Positions 49,970-58,985 of a DNA stretch of 64,000 nucleotides are shown in pieces. The notes under the pieces were generated by a model, which saw nothing but the letters and a program-made list of their open reading frames with translations, was not told the DNA's origin and did not search any database. The stretch comes from Buttiauxella gaviniae (GTDB lineage: Bacteria; Pseudomonadota; Gammaproteobacteria; Enterobacterales; Enterobacteriaceae), in contig NZ_JBFMVT010000002.1 in the NCBI RefSeq assembly GCF_040786275.1, forward strand, positions 682,001-746,000, in the 5' to 3' direction. Both the position numbers and the translations under genes were made by a program. Numbering within the stretch: the stretch's first letter is position 1; each line of letters begins with the position of its first letter.

Positions 49970-51256
49970 TTACTTACCAGTCAACAGATTTGCAATAGCA
50001 CGCACGCCAATACCGGTTGCGCCCGCAGACCACTGCTCAACCGCACCTTTACGGTAGGTAGCAGAACAGTCGATGTGCAACCAACCCTGATGGTAGTTTT
50101 CTACGAAGTGGGACAAGAAGCCCGCCGCCGTGCTGGCACCCGCAGGGAAAGACGCGTTAGAGGTGTTGTTCAATTCAGCAAAGTTTGATGGCAACTGGTT
50201 GCGGTGGAACTCTGCCAGCGGCAAGCGCCAGAATGGTTCGTTTTCTGCCGTAGCGCTCACCATCAGGCGGTTGACCAGTTCATCGTCAAAGCTGAACAGC
50301 GCATGGTAATCGTTCCCCAGCGCCGTTTTTGCCGCACCAGTTAACGTGGCGCAGTCGATGATAAGCTCTGGTTTTTGTGCACAAGCGTCAATCAGGCCAT
50401 CGGCCAGAACCAGACGGCCTTCTGCGTCGGTGTTCATAACCTCAACGGTTTTGCCGTTGCGATATTTGATGATGTCGCCCAGTTTAAAGGCGTTGCCGCT
50501 GACCAGGTTGTCTGCGCAGCACAAGAACAGCTTCACGCGCTTATCCAGACCGCGAGTGATAGCGAATGCCAGCGCACCGGTAATGGTTGCCGCGCCGCCC
50601 ATGTCGGACTTCATCGAGTCCATGAACGCGCTTTGCTTCATACTGTAGCCGCCGGAATCAAAGGTAATGCCTTTGCCCACCAGACAGGCGTAAACCGGTG
50701 CGTCCGGGTTACCCGTTGGGTTGTAATCCAGCGCCAGCAGGACTGGAGGACGCTCAGAACCACGGCCAACTGTGTGAATCCCCATGTAGTTCTGCTCGCG
50801 CAGATCTTCACCTTTGGTGATGCGGTAGGAAACGTTGTCGCAGGCGACGTCACACAGCAGGTCAACCGCGCGGGAAGCAAGCTGTTCCGGGCCTAATTCT
50901 TCGGCTGGGGTGTTGATGGTGTGGCGTACCCAGTCGATAATTTTCAGGCGATTATTCAGCTCTTTTTGCTCTGCTTCACCCAACTGCGCCCAGTCAACTT
51001 TGCGCGTGCCTTTTGGTGCGCGATAACCCTGCCAGAATGCCCAGCTTTTCTCGACATCCCAACCTTCACCCGCTAGCTGAACGTGCTTCAAGCCCTGGCC
51101 GTCAATTTTACGCGCGGCACGTTGGATTAGCCCCAGGTCATCTTTGCCTGTCAGGTGCAGCGTAATTCCTTCGTCGTTAATGCTATAAGCGGCTTTTTCG
51201 CCCCAACGCGCATCGGCAGGCGCGGTGGACAAGTTGATTTTCATGGCTTCTGTCAT
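49970..51256 (-). CDS. pepB: Peptidase B, leucyl aminopeptidase family
   Basis: PepB is a cytosolic M17 zinc or manganese aminopeptidase that completes peptide breakdown. The start at 51256 gives [11 protein letters not shown] and 428 residues (427 in E. coli). Metal and catalytic motifs are intact: [12 protein letters not shown] with the lysine and aspartate ligands, KSDMGGAA, and [14 protein letters not shown], the M17 signature. It follows iscX by 58 bp and is probably the last gene read from the isc transcript. Confidence 0.96.
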   Translation of the reverse strand: MTEAMKINLSTAPADARWGEKAAYSINDEGITLHLTGKDDLGLIQRAARKIDGQGLKHVQLAGEGWDVEKSWAFWQGYRAPKGTRKVDWAQLGEAEQKELNNRLKIIDWVRHTINTPAEELGPEQLASRAVDLLCDVACDNVSYRITKGEDLREQNYMGIHTVGRGSERPPVLLALDYNPTGNPDAPVYACLVGKGITFDSGGYSMKQSAFMDSMKSDMGGAATITGALAFAITRGLDKRVKLFLCCADNLVSGNAFKLGDIIKYRNGKTVEVMNTDAEGRLVLADGLIDACAQKPELIIDCATLTGAAKTALGNDYHALFSFDDELVNRLMVSATAENEPFWRLPLAEFHRNQLPSNFAELNNTSNASFPAGASTAAGFLSHFVENYHQGWLHIDCSATYRKGAVEQWSAGATGIGVRAIANLLTGK

Positions 51257-51314
51257 TTTATTTTCCTTTATCTCGCACATGTAAAAAAGGCTGCCTCAGG
51301 CAGCCCCTTTGTCA

Positions 51315-51515
51315 CTATTCTGCTTCATCTAACCAGACTAACAGAATCGCTTCCAGAATTTTTTCATTGGAAGCGTTTGGATCGTCATCAAACTCTTCCA
51401 GCTCACAGATCCACTGGTGCAGATCGGTAAAACGAACCGTTTTCGGATCGAGATCCGGACGGCTGTCATACAGAGCCTCACCAATTTCGCGGCTGTCGGT
51501 CCATTTCAGTCCCAT
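51315..51515 (-). CDS. iscX: Fe-S cluster assembly regulator IscX
   Basis: IscX is a small acidic protein (66 residues) that binds IscS and iron and tunes cluster assembly, in exchange with frataxin CyaY. It opens [17 protein letters not shown] and ends LLVWLDEAE, like the E. coli protein. The acidic patch near the C-terminus ([13 protein letters not shown] region) is the iron-binding part. It is the last isc gene, 11 bp after fdx. Confidence 0.95.
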   Translation of the reverse strand: MGLKWTDSREIGEALYDSRPDLDPKTVRFTDLHQWICELEEFDDDPNASNEKILEAILLVWLDEAE

Positions 51516-51526
51516 TGAGTCCCCTG

Positions 51527-51862
51527 TTAGTGCTCGCGCGCATGGTTGATGGTGTAGCGCGGCATTTCGACGACCAGGTCTTCGTCGGTGACGCGGGCCT
51601 GGCAGCTTAAACGGCTCTCAGGCTCCAGCCCCCAGGCTTTGTCCAGCATGTCGTCTTCGTCTTCTGTGCTTTCAGCCAGAGAGTCGAAACCTTCACGCAC
51701 GACACAGTGGCAGGTCGTGCAGGCACAGGATTTCTCACAGGCGTGTTCAATCTCGATACCGTTGCGCAGGGCAACATCAAGAATCGTTTCACCGACATTC
51801 GCTTCCAAAACTGCACCCTCTGGACACAGGTCCTGATGAGGCAGAAAAACAATCTTTGGCAT
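51527..51862 (-). CDS. fdx: Isc [2Fe-2S] ferredoxin
   Basis: This adrenodoxin-type ferredoxin gives electrons for cluster assembly on IscU. The 111-residue protein carries the ligand cysteines in [11 protein letters not shown] and the fourth near residue 87 (SRLSCQARV). It lies one base after hscA, so translation is probably coupled. Confidence 0.97.
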   Translation of the reverse strand: MPKIVFLPHQDLCPEGAVLEANVGETILDVALRNGIEIEHACEKSCACTTCHCVVREGFDSLAESTEDEDDMLDKAWGLEPESRLSCQARVTDEDLVVEMPRYTINHAREH

Positions 51863-51863
51863 G

Positions 51864-53714
51864 TTAAACCTCGTCCACGGAATGGCCTTTCAGCGCCTTA
51901 CGGATTGATTCATCCATACGACGAGCGGCAAATTCCTGGGTTTGTTTGTCTACGTTTTTAATGGCTTGTTCAATTGCATCGGTGTCATCGCCTGCAGCAG
52001 CGGCGCTTAAAGCAGCCATCGCTGAGTCAATTTCCGCACGCTCTGTCGCGCTTAACAGCGCAGCATCGCTGGTTAATGCACCCTGCAGGCTTTCCAGCAC
52101 ACGGGCCGCATCGACTTTTTGTTCCGCAAGCATACGCGCTTTCACATCATGCTCGGCATAGCTCATGGAGTCCTGAATCATGGTGGCAATTTCACCATCG
52201 CTCAGGCCATAAGAAGGTTTCACCTGAATGGATGCTTCCACACCGGTAGATTTTTCCATGGCGGTGACGCTCAACAGGCCATCAGCATCAACCTGGAAAG
52301 TGACGCGGATATGCGCCCCGCCCGCAGGCATCGCCGGAATACCACGCAGCGCAAAACGAGCCAGGGAACGGCAATCTTGCACCAGTTCGCGCTCGCCCTG
52401 CATGACATGAATCGCCATCGCAGTTTGACCGTCTTTAAAGGTAGTAAAGTCTTGCGCACGCGCTACCGGAATAGTGGTATTACGCGGAATGACTTTTTCT
52501 ACCAGGCCGCCCATGGTTTCAAGGCCGAGCGACAGCGGGATAACATCCAGCAGCAACATTTCGCTGTCCGGTTTGTTGCCCACCAGAATATCCGCCTGAA
52601 TGGCCGCGCCAATAGCGACAACTTTGTCCGGGTCGATAGACGTCAACGGCGTGCGACCAAAGAATTCGCCCACGCGCTCGCGCACCAATGGCACACGCGT
52701 TGAACCGCCCACCATCACGACTTCGAGCACTTCACTCGCTTCGACAGTGGCATCTTTCAGCGCACGGCGGCAGGCAAGCAACGTCTTTTTAACCAACGCA
52801 GCAATCAGTTCGTTGAACTGGTCGCGAGTGACTGTGCCTTTCCAGCCCGCCACTTCCACATCTACGATTTGTGCGTCGCTCAATGCGATTTTCGCAGCGA
52901 TGGCCGCATCAAGTAACTGACGTTGAACGCGATCGTCGCTACGATCGGCAACGCCTGCTTGCTCACGCAGCCAGTCTGCCAGCAGATGGTCGAAGTCATC
53001 GCCGCCCAATGCAGAATCACCGCCGGTCGCAAGAACTTCAAACACACCGCGGCTCAGGCGCAGAATGGAAATATCGAAGGTACCGCCGCCCAGATCGTAA
53101 ACGGCGATAACGCCTTCTTTGCCTGAATCCAGGCCGTAAGCGATGGCCGCAGCGGTCGGTTCATTCAGCAGGCGCAAAACGTGGAGACCAGCCAGACGCG
53201 CTGCGTCTTTGGTACCCTGGCGCTGTGCGTCATCGAAATAAGCAGGAACGGTAATCACAACACCGTCAAGCTGGCCTTCCAGCGCTTCGGTTGCGCGCGT
53301 GCAAAGTGCTTTGAGGATGTCGGATGAAATACGAATAGGGTTCAGCAGCCCTGCCGGGGTGTCGATCATCGGCAGGCCATTTTCACTCGCTTTGAGTGAA
53401 TAAGGCAGATGCGGGTAACGCGCCTGGATGTCGGCAAGAGAGCGTCCCATCAGACGTTTTACCGAACTGACGGTGTTTGCCGGGTCTTTTGCTGCTTGCG
53501 CTCGCGCATCCCAACCCACGCTCAGGCCATCTTGCTGATAATGCACCACAGAAGGTAACAGGTGACGCCCTTCATGGTCAGGCAGCGTTTCAGCTTGCCC
53601 GCTACGAACCGTTGCAACCAGTGAATTGGTGGTCCCCAGGTCAATGCCCGCCGCCAGCTTGCGCTGGTGTGGGGCCGCACTTAGGCCCGGCTCACTAATT
53701 TGTAATAACGCCAT
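51864..53714 (-). CDS. hscA: Fe-S assembly chaperone HscA (Hsp70 type)
   Basis: HscA is a specialised Hsp70 that, with HscB, helps IscU hand its cluster to target proteins. The 616-residue product has the ATPase domain (about residues 18-385: [38 protein letters not shown]) and the substrate-binding domain from about 400, which recognises the LPPVK motif of IscU. It lies 13 bp after hscB. Confidence 0.97.
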   Translation of the reverse strand: MALLQISEPGLSAAPHQRKLAAGIDLGTTNSLVATVRSGQAETLPDHEGRHLLPSVVHYQQDGLSVGWDARAQAAKDPANTVSSVKRLMGRSLADIQARYPHLPYSLKASENGLPMIDTPAGLLNPIRISSDILKALCTRATEALEGQLDGVVITVPAYFDDAQRQGTKDAARLAGLHVLRLLNEPTAAAIAYGLDSGKEGVIAVYDLGGGTFDISILRLSRGVFEVLATGGDSALGGDDFDHLLADWLREQAGVADRSDDRVQRQLLDAAIAAKIALSDAQIVDVEVAGWKGTVTRDQFNELIAALVKKTLLACRRALKDATVEASEVLEVVMVGGSTRVPLVRERVGEFFGRTPLTSIDPDKVVAIGAAIQADILVGNKPDSEMLLLDVIPLSLGLETMGGLVEKVIPRNTTIPVARAQDFTTFKDGQTAMAIHVMQGERELVQDCRSLARFALRGIPAMPAGGAHIRVTFQVDADGLLSVTAMEKSTGVEASIQVKPSYGLSDGEIATMIQDSMSYAEHDVKARMLAEQKVDAARVLESLQGALTSDAALLSATERAEIDSAMAALSAAAAGDDTDAIEQAIKNVDKQTQEFAARRMDESIRKALKGHSVDEV

Positions 53715-53727
53715 ATTGAGCTTCCAG

Positions 53728-54243
53728 TTAAAAATCGAGCAGCTTTTCTTCGAGTTGTTCTATTTGGCTGCGCAGTTTATCGAGAAAACGAAGTTTACGA
53801 ACGGTATCCGCCGCCTGCGTCCACTCCTGATTATCCAGCTCTTTCACCATCAATGCCATGCGGGTTTTCACCATCGCATTTACGTTGGCGCTAAAGGATT
53901 CCAGGCGATCGCTATCTTTAGCATGCTCGATGTTATCAAGCTCTTCACGAAGTTCGAGCTGTTCCATCAAGAACGCCGTATCACGCACGGTGTGCTGTTC
54001 GTTCGCCAGGTCAAAGCCGTTTAGAGAGAGAATATACTCGGCGCGCAGCAACGGATGACGCAGCGTTTGCCAGGCCTGGTTGATGGTCGCAGATTGTTGG
54101 ACCGCCAGCAGTTGTTCCGCCTGAGGGCGACTGGTGTATTTATCCGGGTGGAACTGGCGTTGCAGCTCCTGATAACGGGTAGCCAACAGCTCAGTGTTGA
54201 GGGCGAAGCCTACCGGTAACCCAAAGAGGGTGAAGTAATCCAT
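53728..54243 (-). CDS. hscB: Fe-S assembly co-chaperone HscB (J-protein)
   Basis: HscB brings IscU to HscA and stimulates its ATPase. The start at 54243 gives [10 protein letters not shown] and 171 residues, as in E. coli; the longer frame adds 14 unsupported residues. The J-domain HPD motif is at residues 32-34, and the C-terminal three-helix bundle (about 85-171) binds IscU. It follows iscA by 66 bp that contain a strong hairpin. Confidence 0.97.
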   Translation of the reverse strand: MDYFTLFGLPVGFALNTELLATRYQELQRQFHPDKYTSRPQAEQLLAVQQSATINQAWQTLRHPLLRAEYILSLNGFDLANEQHTVRDTAFLMEQLELREELDNIEHAKDSDRLESFSANVNAMVKTRMALMVKELDNQEWTQAADTVRKLRFLDKLRSQIEQLEEKLLDF

Positions 54244-54269
54244 AACAGACTCGGGGTTAGTAAAGCTTG

Positions 54270-54300
54270 ATACCCCGCGAAGCATTACTGCGCGGGGTAT
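54270..54300 (-). other. Strong hairpin between iscA and hscB
   Basis: ATACCCCGCG pairs with CGCGGGGTAT in a perfect ten-pair stem with an 11-base loop. There is no U-run, so it should not stop polymerase fully. It splits iscRSUA from hscBA-fdx-iscX and could protect the 3' end of the iscRSUA message or mark a processing site. Confidence 0.65.
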
Positions 54301-54309
54301 TGGCGAGAA

Positions 54310-54633
54310 TCAGACGTGGAAGCTTTCACCGCAGCCACACTCATCTTTCACGTTAGGGTTAGTAAATTTAAACCCTTCGTTAAGACCTTCTTTGACGAAG
54401 TCGAGCTGGGTACCGTCCAAAAATTGCAGGCTTTTACCATCGATGACCACTTTCACGCCTTTGTCTTCGAACACGGTGTCTTCCGCCATCGGTTCATCAA
54501 CAAATTCCAGAACATAAGCCATACCAGAGCAGCCGGAAGTGCGAACACCTAACCGCAAACCAAAGCCTTTTCCGCGATTGGTCAGGAACGCATTCACGCG
54601 TGCGGCAGCACTGTCGCTAAGGGTAATCGACAT
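54310..54633 (-). CDS. iscA: Iron-sulfur cluster assembly protein IscA
   Basis: IscA is an A-type carrier that delivers clusters, chiefly [4Fe-4S], to target enzymes. The 107-residue protein has the three conserved cysteines: Cys35 in GCSGMAY and the pair CGCGESF near the C-terminus. It lies 79 bp after iscU, with an ERIC-derived element between. Confidence 0.97.
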   Translation of the reverse strand: MSITLSDSAAARVNAFLTNRGKGFGLRLGVRTSGCSGMAYVLEFVDEPMAEDTVFEDKGVKVVIDGKSLQFLDGTQLDFVKEGLNEGFKFTNPNVKDECGCGESFHV

Positions 54634-54653
54634 ACAACAACCTCAATCAAAAA

Positions 54654-54715
54654 TTAAACTCGTCATGCTTCGAGTTGCAGGTGTGTTGCCTGCAAGCTCG
54701 AATTATTTAGAGTTA
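54654..54715. repeat. Internally deleted ERIC element overlapping the iscU stop codon
   Basis: Read on the minus strand, the ends TAACTCTAAATAATTCG and CGAAGCATGACGAGTTTAA match the two ends of the ERIC at 56458-56583, while the middle is missing. The 62-bp remainder folds into a 13-pair stem (TTCGAG/CTCGAA then TTGCAGG/CCTGCAA with one bulge). Its edge supplies the iscU stop codon. Confidence 0.75.
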
Positions 54716-55102
54716 CTTAGTAATGTCACGTTTGCTTTTGTAATCTGCAATTGCCGCTTTAATAGCGTCTTCTGCAAGGATTGAGCAGTGAATCTTCACC
54801 GGCGGCAGTTCAAGTTCTTCTGCAATATCGGTATTTTTGATAGCCTGCGCTTCATCCAGAGATTTACCTTTAACCCACTCGGTTACCAGCGAGCTGGAAG
54901 CGATGGCGGAGCCACAGCCGTAGGTTTTGAAACGCGCGTCTTCAATAATACCGTCATTGTTGACCTTGATCTGCAACTTCATCACGTCACCACAAGCAGG
55001 CGCACCTACCATGCCGGAACCGACGCTAGCATCGCCGTTATCAAAAGAACCAACGTTGCGTGGGTTTTCGTAGTGATCGATTACTTTTTCGCTATAAGCC
55101 AT
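54713..55102 (-). CDS. iscU: Fe-S cluster scaffold protein IscU
   Basis: IscU is the scaffold on which clusters are built from IscS sulfur. The 129-residue protein has Cys37 and Asp39 in APACGDV, Cys63 in YGCGSA, and His105-Cys106 in KIHCSIL, with the HscA-binding LPPVK just before. The C-terminus reads KRDITK instead of the E. coli KREAK, one residue longer. The ERIC remnant begins at the stop codon and may have set this new end. Confidence 0.97.
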   Translation of the reverse strand: MAYSEKVIDHYENPRNVGSFDNGDASVGSGMVGAPACGDVMKLQIKVNNDGIIEDARFKTYGCGSAIASSSLVTEWVKGKSLDEAQAIKNTDIAEELELPPVKIHCSILAEDAIKAAIADYKSKRDITK

Positions 55103-55129
55103 TTTTAATTCTCCTGAATTCGATACCGA

Positions 55130-56344
55130 TTAGTGATGAGCCCATTCGATGGAATTAAGATCCACGCCCTGTTTGAACATTTCCCACAGCGGAGAAAGGT
55201 CGCGCAGACGGCCAATGGACTTACGTACCAGTTCGATGGTGTAGTCGATCTCTTCTTCAGTAGTAAAACGACCCAAAGAGAAACGGATAGAGCTATGTGC
55301 CAGCTCATCAGTCATGCCCAGCGCACGCAGTACGTAGGATGGCTCGAGGCTTGCTGAAGTACAGGCAGAACCGGAGGAAACCGCGAGGTCTTTAAGCGCC
55401 ATGATCAGGGACTCGCCTTCAACGTAGTTAAAGCTCACGTTCAGGATAGTCGGAACCCCATTTTCCAGGTCGCCGTTCAGATAGACTTCTTCCATATCTT
55501 TCACGCCGTTCCACAGGCGGTTACGCAGACCGCGCAGACGGGACATTTCTGTTTCCATCTCTTCTTTCGCGATACGGTAAGCTTCGCCCATGCCGACGAT
55601 CTGGTGAACAGGCAGAGTACCTGAACGCATGCCGCGCTCGTGGCCGCCACCGTGTACCTGAGCTTCGATACGGATACGTGGTTTACGGCGAACATACAGC
55701 GCGCCGATCCCTTTCGGGCCATAGATTTTGTGACCGGAGAAAGACATCAGGTCAACTTTGAGGGTGCTCAAGTCGATAGGCATTTTGCCTACGCTCTGAG
55801 TCGCATCAACGTGATAGATAATGCCACGCGCACGGCACATTTCGCCGATTGCCGCGATATCTTGCACCACGCCGATTTCGTTATTCACGTGCATGATGGA
55901 AACCAGAATGGTGTCGTCACGCATTGCCGCTTCCAGCACGTTCAGGTCAACGATACCGTTGCTCTGCGGTGCCAGATAGGTCACCTCAAAACCTTCACGC
56001 TCAAGCTGGCGACAGGTGTCCAGCACAGCTTTGTGTTCGGTTTTCACGGTGATGATGTGCTTGCCTTTCTTCTGATAGAAGTTAGCCGCACCTTTAATTG
56101 CGAGGTTATCAGATTCAGTTGCGCCGGAGGTAAAGACGATTTCACGCGGGTCTGCACCAACCAGTTCAGCGATTTGATTACGGGCGATATCTACTGCTTC
56201 TTCCGCCTGCCAGCCGAAACGGTGGGAACGAGAAGCCGGGTTACCGAAGGTTCCGTCCATAGTCAAAAACTGCATCATTTTCTGCGCAACACGCGGGTCA
56301 ACCGGCGTAGTCGCAGAGTAGTCGAGATAAATCGGTAATTTCAT
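55130..56344 (-). CDS. iscS: Cysteine desulfurase IscS
   Basis: IscS takes sulfur from cysteine with pyridoxal phosphate and supplies Fe-S clusters, thiamine and tRNA thiolation. The 404-residue length equals E. coli IscS without gaps. The PLP lysine is Lys206 in [10 protein letters not shown], and the active-site Cys328 lies in the mobile loop [12 protein letters not shown]. The start at 56344 gives [16 protein letters not shown] and has GGAG upstream. The iscR-iscS gap is 240 bp because an ERIC has inserted. Confidence 0.98.
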   Translation of the reverse strand: MKLPIYLDYSATTPVDPRVAQKMMQFLTMDGTFGNPASRSHRFGWQAEEAVDIARNQIAELVGADPREIVFTSGATESDNLAIKGAANFYQKKGKHIITVKTEHKAVLDTCRQLEREGFEVTYLAPQSNGIVDLNVLEAAMRDDTILVSIMHVNNEIGVVQDIAAIGEMCRARGIIYHVDATQSVGKMPIDLSTLKVDLMSFSGHKIYGPKGIGALYVRRKPRIRIEAQVHGGGHERGMRSGTLPVHQIVGMGEAYRIAKEEMETEMSRLRGLRNRLWNGVKDMEEVYLNGDLENGVPTILNVSFNYVEGESLIMALKDLAVSSGSACTSASLEPSYVLRALGMTDELAHSSIRFSLGRFTTEEEIDYTIELVRKSIGRLRDLSPLWEMFKQGVDLNSIEWAHH

Positions 56345-56457
56345 TGCTCTTAAACTCCGTACATCACTCAATGCAATGAATCAGGCAACTGGCTGAATGA
56401 ACGACCTGGTTGACGGAGCATGGCGCCCCGGCCTAATTCTGAAATCAATTTTTATTT

Positions 56458-56583
56458 TTACCCTAAATAGTTCGTGTTGCAGCAAGGCGGCAAACTTGAG
56501 AGTCCCCAGGAGCTTACATCAGGTAAGTGACTGGGGCGAGCAAGTGCGGCCAACGCAGTTGCAACCCGAAATATGACGGGTAA
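56458..56583. repeat. Full-length ERIC element between iscR and iscS
   Basis: This is 126 bp, the canonical ERIC length, bounded by TTACCC and GGGTAA. It contains the diagnostic core CCCCAGGAGCTTACAT, then AAGTGACTGGGG, and ends TATGACGGGTAA. It begins one base after the iscR stop codon, so it is transcribed within the isc operon message. Confidence 0.95.
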
Positions 56584-56584
56584 A

Positions 56585-57088
56585 TTAGGCGCGCAGTTTG
56601 ACGTCGATTGCGTCTTGAGAGCGCGTGCTGCGATGGTTTTCATTGTGCTGGCGACCAGAAACGTCCAACACTTCCTGGTTATTCACCAGTTCACCCAAAG
56701 TGATGTTATTCAGAAAACCGGTCAGACGGTCGCTCAGGTCGCGCCACAGCGCGTGAGTCAGGCATTTATCGCCGCCCTGACAACCACCTTTACCGTCGCC
56801 ACCTTTACCCTGGCAACGGGTCGCATCGACAGATTCATCTACAGCGCTGATGACTTCACCAACCGCGATGCTATTTGCTTCTTTGCCTAACAGATAACCA
56901 CCGCCAGGACCACGTACGCTGGCAACCAGGCCATTTTTACGCAGACGAGAGAATAACTGCTCCAGATAGGAGAGAGAGATTCCCTGACGTTCAGAAATAT
57001 CAGCCAACGGCACCGGACCTGATTCGGAGTTCAACGCAACGTCGAGCATTGCGGTCACGGCATAACGTCCTTTCGATGTCAGTCTCAT
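56585..57088 (-). CDS. iscR: Fe-S cluster-sensing regulator IscR
   Basis: IscR is an Rrf2-family repressor that holds a [2Fe-2S] cluster and, when loaded, represses iscRSUA. The 167-residue protein has a winged helix-turn-helix (about residues 1-65, [13 protein letters not shown] and [13 protein letters not shown]). The cluster region reads [19 protein letters not shown] with Cys92, Cys103, Cys109, and His112 as the fourth ligand. E. coli has Cys92, Cys98, Cys104, His107: five residues (GDGKG type) have been added between the first two cysteines by a tandem DNA duplication. The rest matches E. coli to the end. Confidence 0.96.
   Translation of the reverse strand: MRLTSKGRYAVTAMLDVALNSESGPVPLADISERQGISLSYLEQLFSRLRKNGLVASVRGPGGGYLLGKEANSIAVGEVISAVDESVDATRCQGKGGDGKGGCQGGDKCLTHALWRDLSDRLTGFLNNITLGELVNNQEVLDVSGRQHNENHRSTRSQDAIDVKLRA
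56784..56809 (-). repeat. 15-bp tandem duplication inside iscR
   Basis: CCACCTTTACC occurs at 56784-56794 and again at 56799-56809, a period of 15 bp. This adds exactly five codons in frame to the cluster-binding loop. Confidence 0.9.
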
Positions 57089-57170
57089 GTCTTACTTAAC
57101 CTCAGATAGCCCCTCGAACCGGGGGTTTTTTATAAATGTGTTTATCCACATAGCAGGCCGCAAGTCTGAC

Positions 57171-57195
57171 ATTCCTGAGTAAATTGGTCAACTAT
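57171..57195 (-). promoter_or_regulatory. IscR type 1 binding site, promoter-proximal
   Basis: On the minus strand this 25-bp window starts ATAGTTGACC and ends CTCAGGAAT. It agrees with the type 1 IscR consensus at 22 of 25 positions by hand alignment. TTGACC inside it can serve as the -35 of the iscR promoter, as in E. coli, where loaded IscR represses its own operon. Confidence 0.8.
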
Positions 57196-57220
57196 TTAAC
57201 CCACCAATTTACTCAAGTAT
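57196..57220 (-). promoter_or_regulatory. IscR-like site, promoter-distal
   Basis: This 25-bp window directly abuts the other site. On the minus strand it starts ATACTTGAGT and matches the type 1 consensus at about 19 of 25 positions. Part of it, GAGTAAATTGG, forms an 11-bp inverted repeat with CCAATTTACTC of the first site. Its edge touches the trmJ stop codon. Confidence 0.6.
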
Positions 57221-57960
57221 TATTTGCCGGATTTTTTCTCGTTATCAATAGAAGAAAGCATCCCGCGCAGGATGTTAAGTTCTTGAGTTTCCGGGCGTGC
57301 GCGATTATATAAGCGGCGTAGTTTGCTCATAATTTGGCCGGGGTGACTGGTGCGAATAAAGCCGGTTTTCAGCAATACCTGTTCCAGGTGACCATAAAAA
57401 CGCTCAAGATCGTCGGCCGTTGGATACTGAGTCAGGTCTTCGACCACTACCGTTTCTTTGCCCTCTTCTTGCGTGGCAAGCCAGGCGATTCGCACTTCAT
57501 AGGCGAGGATTTGCACCGCCATCGCAAGGTTTAGCGAGCTGTATTCTGGATTGGCCTGAATAGCGACGTGGTAATGGCATTTCTGCAATTCGTCGTTGGT
57601 TAAACCCACACGTTCGCGGCCAAAAACAATCGCCACAGGGGCTTCTTGCGCTTCAGAAATTGTCTTCAAACCGCATTCGCGCGGATCGAGCATCGGCCAT
57701 GGCAGCGTGCGTGAACGTGCGCTGGTACCAACTACCAGACTGCAACCTGCCAACGCTTCATCCAGCGTATCGACAATTTTTGCATCACCAATAACATCAC
57801 TGGCACCCGCGGCAAGCGCGATAGCCTGAGAGTCAGGTTTCACCAGCGGATTCACCAGCCACAGATTTGTTAGCCCCATGGTTTTCATCGCACGAGCTAC
57901 AGAGCCCATGTTGCCGGTATGAGAGGTTTCGACCAGCACTATACGTACGTTTTGCAGCAT
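57220..57960 (-). CDS. trmJ: tRNA (cytidine/uridine-32-2'-O-)-methyltransferase TrmJ
   Basis: TrmJ methylates the ribose of nucleotide 32 in several tRNAs using SAM. The 246-residue protein has the SPOUT-family knot motifs: [22 protein letters not shown] (residues 8-29), [15 protein letters not shown] near 112 and [19 protein letters not shown] near 138. It diverges from suhB and its stop lies against the isc promoter. Confidence 0.96.
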   Translation of the reverse strand: MLQNVRIVLVETSHTGNMGSVARAMKTMGLTNLWLVNPLVKPDSQAIALAAGASDVIGDAKIVDTLDEALAGCSLVVGTSARSRTLPWPMLDPRECGLKTISEAQEAPVAIVFGRERVGLTNDELQKCHYHVAIQANPEYSSLNLAMAVQILAYEVRIAWLATQEEGKETVVVEDLTQYPTADDLERFYGHLEQVLLKTGFIRTSHPGQIMSKLRRLYNRARPETQELNILRGMLSSIDNEKKSGK

Positions 57961-58009
57961 TATTGACTCATAGCCTGAAAAGATTATCGCGATATCCTAT
58001 CATAACCCT

Positions 58010-58038
58010 GGGACATATTCCGAACGCTCTGCTATACT
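58010..58038 (+). promoter_or_regulatory. Candidate sigma-70 promoter of suhB
   Basis: GGGACA, 17 bases, then TATACT with an upstream TGC that forms an extended -10. It lies about 40 bp before the suhB start. Confidence 0.6.
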
Positions 58039-58078
58039 CCGCCGCGTTTTCCGTTCTTTAACATCCAGAGAGAGACCG

Positions 58079-58882
58079 ATGCATCCGATGCTCAACATCG
58101 CCGTGCGCGCTGCGCGCAAGGCGGGCAATTTAATTGCCAAGAACTACGAAACCCCTGACGCTGTAGAAGCGAGCCAGAAAGGTAGCAACGATTTTGTGAC
58201 TAACGTTGATAGAGACGCCGAGCGTCTGATTATCGAAGTTATCCGCAAATCCTACCCGCAACACACCATTATCGCTGAAGAATCAGGCGAGCTGGCGGGT
58301 ACCGAGCAGGATGTGCAATGGGTTATCGATCCTCTGGATGGCACTTCAAACTTCATCAAACGTTTGCCGCACTTCGCGGTATCTATCGCTGTTCGCGTTA
58401 AAGGCCGCACCGAAGTTGCTGTGGTTTATGACCCAATGCGTAACGAGCTGTTCACGGCTGTTCGCGGTCAAGGTGCACAGTTGAACGGTTACCGTCTGCG
58501 CGGCAGCAATGCACGTGACCTCGACGGCACCATTCTGGCAACGGGCTTCCCGTTCAAGCTGAAGCAGCACGCAACTCCTTATATCAACATCGTTGGCAAA
58601 CTGTTCACCCAGTGTGCAGACTTCCGTCGTACCGGTTCAGCAGCGCTGGATCTGGCTTACGTTGCGGCTGGCCGCGTTGATGGTTTCTTCGAGATTGGCC
58701 TGAAGCCGTGGGATTTTGCTGCGGGCGAGCTGATTGCACGTGAATCTGGTAGCCTGGTGTGTGATTTCACCGGCGGCCACAACTACCTGACCAGCGGCAA
58801 CATCGTTGCAGGTAACCCACGCGTCGTGAAAGCGATGCTGGCTACCATGCGTGATGAATTAAGCGAAGCGCTGAAGCGTTAA
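58079..58882 (+). CDS. suhB: Inositol-1-monophosphatase / antitermination factor SuhB
   Basis: SuhB hydrolyses inositol monophosphates and also acts in rRNA antitermination complexes with NusA/NusG. The 267-residue length equals E. coli SuhB. The Mg-dependent phosphatase motifs are EESG near residue 67, DPLDGTSNF near 84-92, and PWDFAAGELIARESG near 211. It is monocistronic with its own promoter. Confidence 0.97.
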   Translation: MHPMLNIAVRAARKAGNLIAKNYETPDAVEASQKGSNDFVTNVDRDAERLIIEVIRKSYPQHTIIAEESGELAGTEQDVQWVIDPLDGTSNFIKRLPHFAVSIAVRVKGRTEVAVVYDPMRNELFTAVRGQGAQLNGYRLRGSNARDLDGTILATGFPFKLKQHATPYINIVGKLFTQCADFRRTGSAALDLAYVAAGRVDGFFEIGLKPWDFAAGELIARESGSLVCDFTGGHNYLTSGNIVAGNPRVVKAMLATMRDELSEALKR

Positions 58883-58896
58883 TTTCAGGCATTCGT

Positions 58897-58976
58897 TGAC
58901 CCCACCCCAGCCCTCCCCTTTCCAGGGGAGGGAGTTAACGCTCCTCCACCTGGCAAGGGGGAGGTCGGGAGGGGTC
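58897..58976. repeat. GC-rich palindromic intergenic repeat, copy 2
   Basis: It runs from TGACCCCACCCCAG to GGTCGGGAGGGGTC and pairs end to end into a long hairpin. It lies between the convergent suhB and NicO genes and may act as a bidirectional barrier to transcription. See copy 1 at 49832. Confidence 0.85.
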
Positions 58977-58985
58977 ATTCTAAAG

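Noticed and set aside
52119-52703. 194-codon open frame opposite hscA
   Set aside because: It is an antisense shadow of the Hsp70 gene with no domain seen.
55640-56338. 232-codon open frame opposite iscS
   Set aside because: It is antisense to a highly conserved gene, with no family match. Such frames are common opposite GC-biased codons.
57108-57131. CCCC/GGGG hairpin with a T-run upstream of iscR considered as a terminator
   Set aside because: The T-run is on the plus strand, where no gene ends. On the iscR strand it is only leader sequence.
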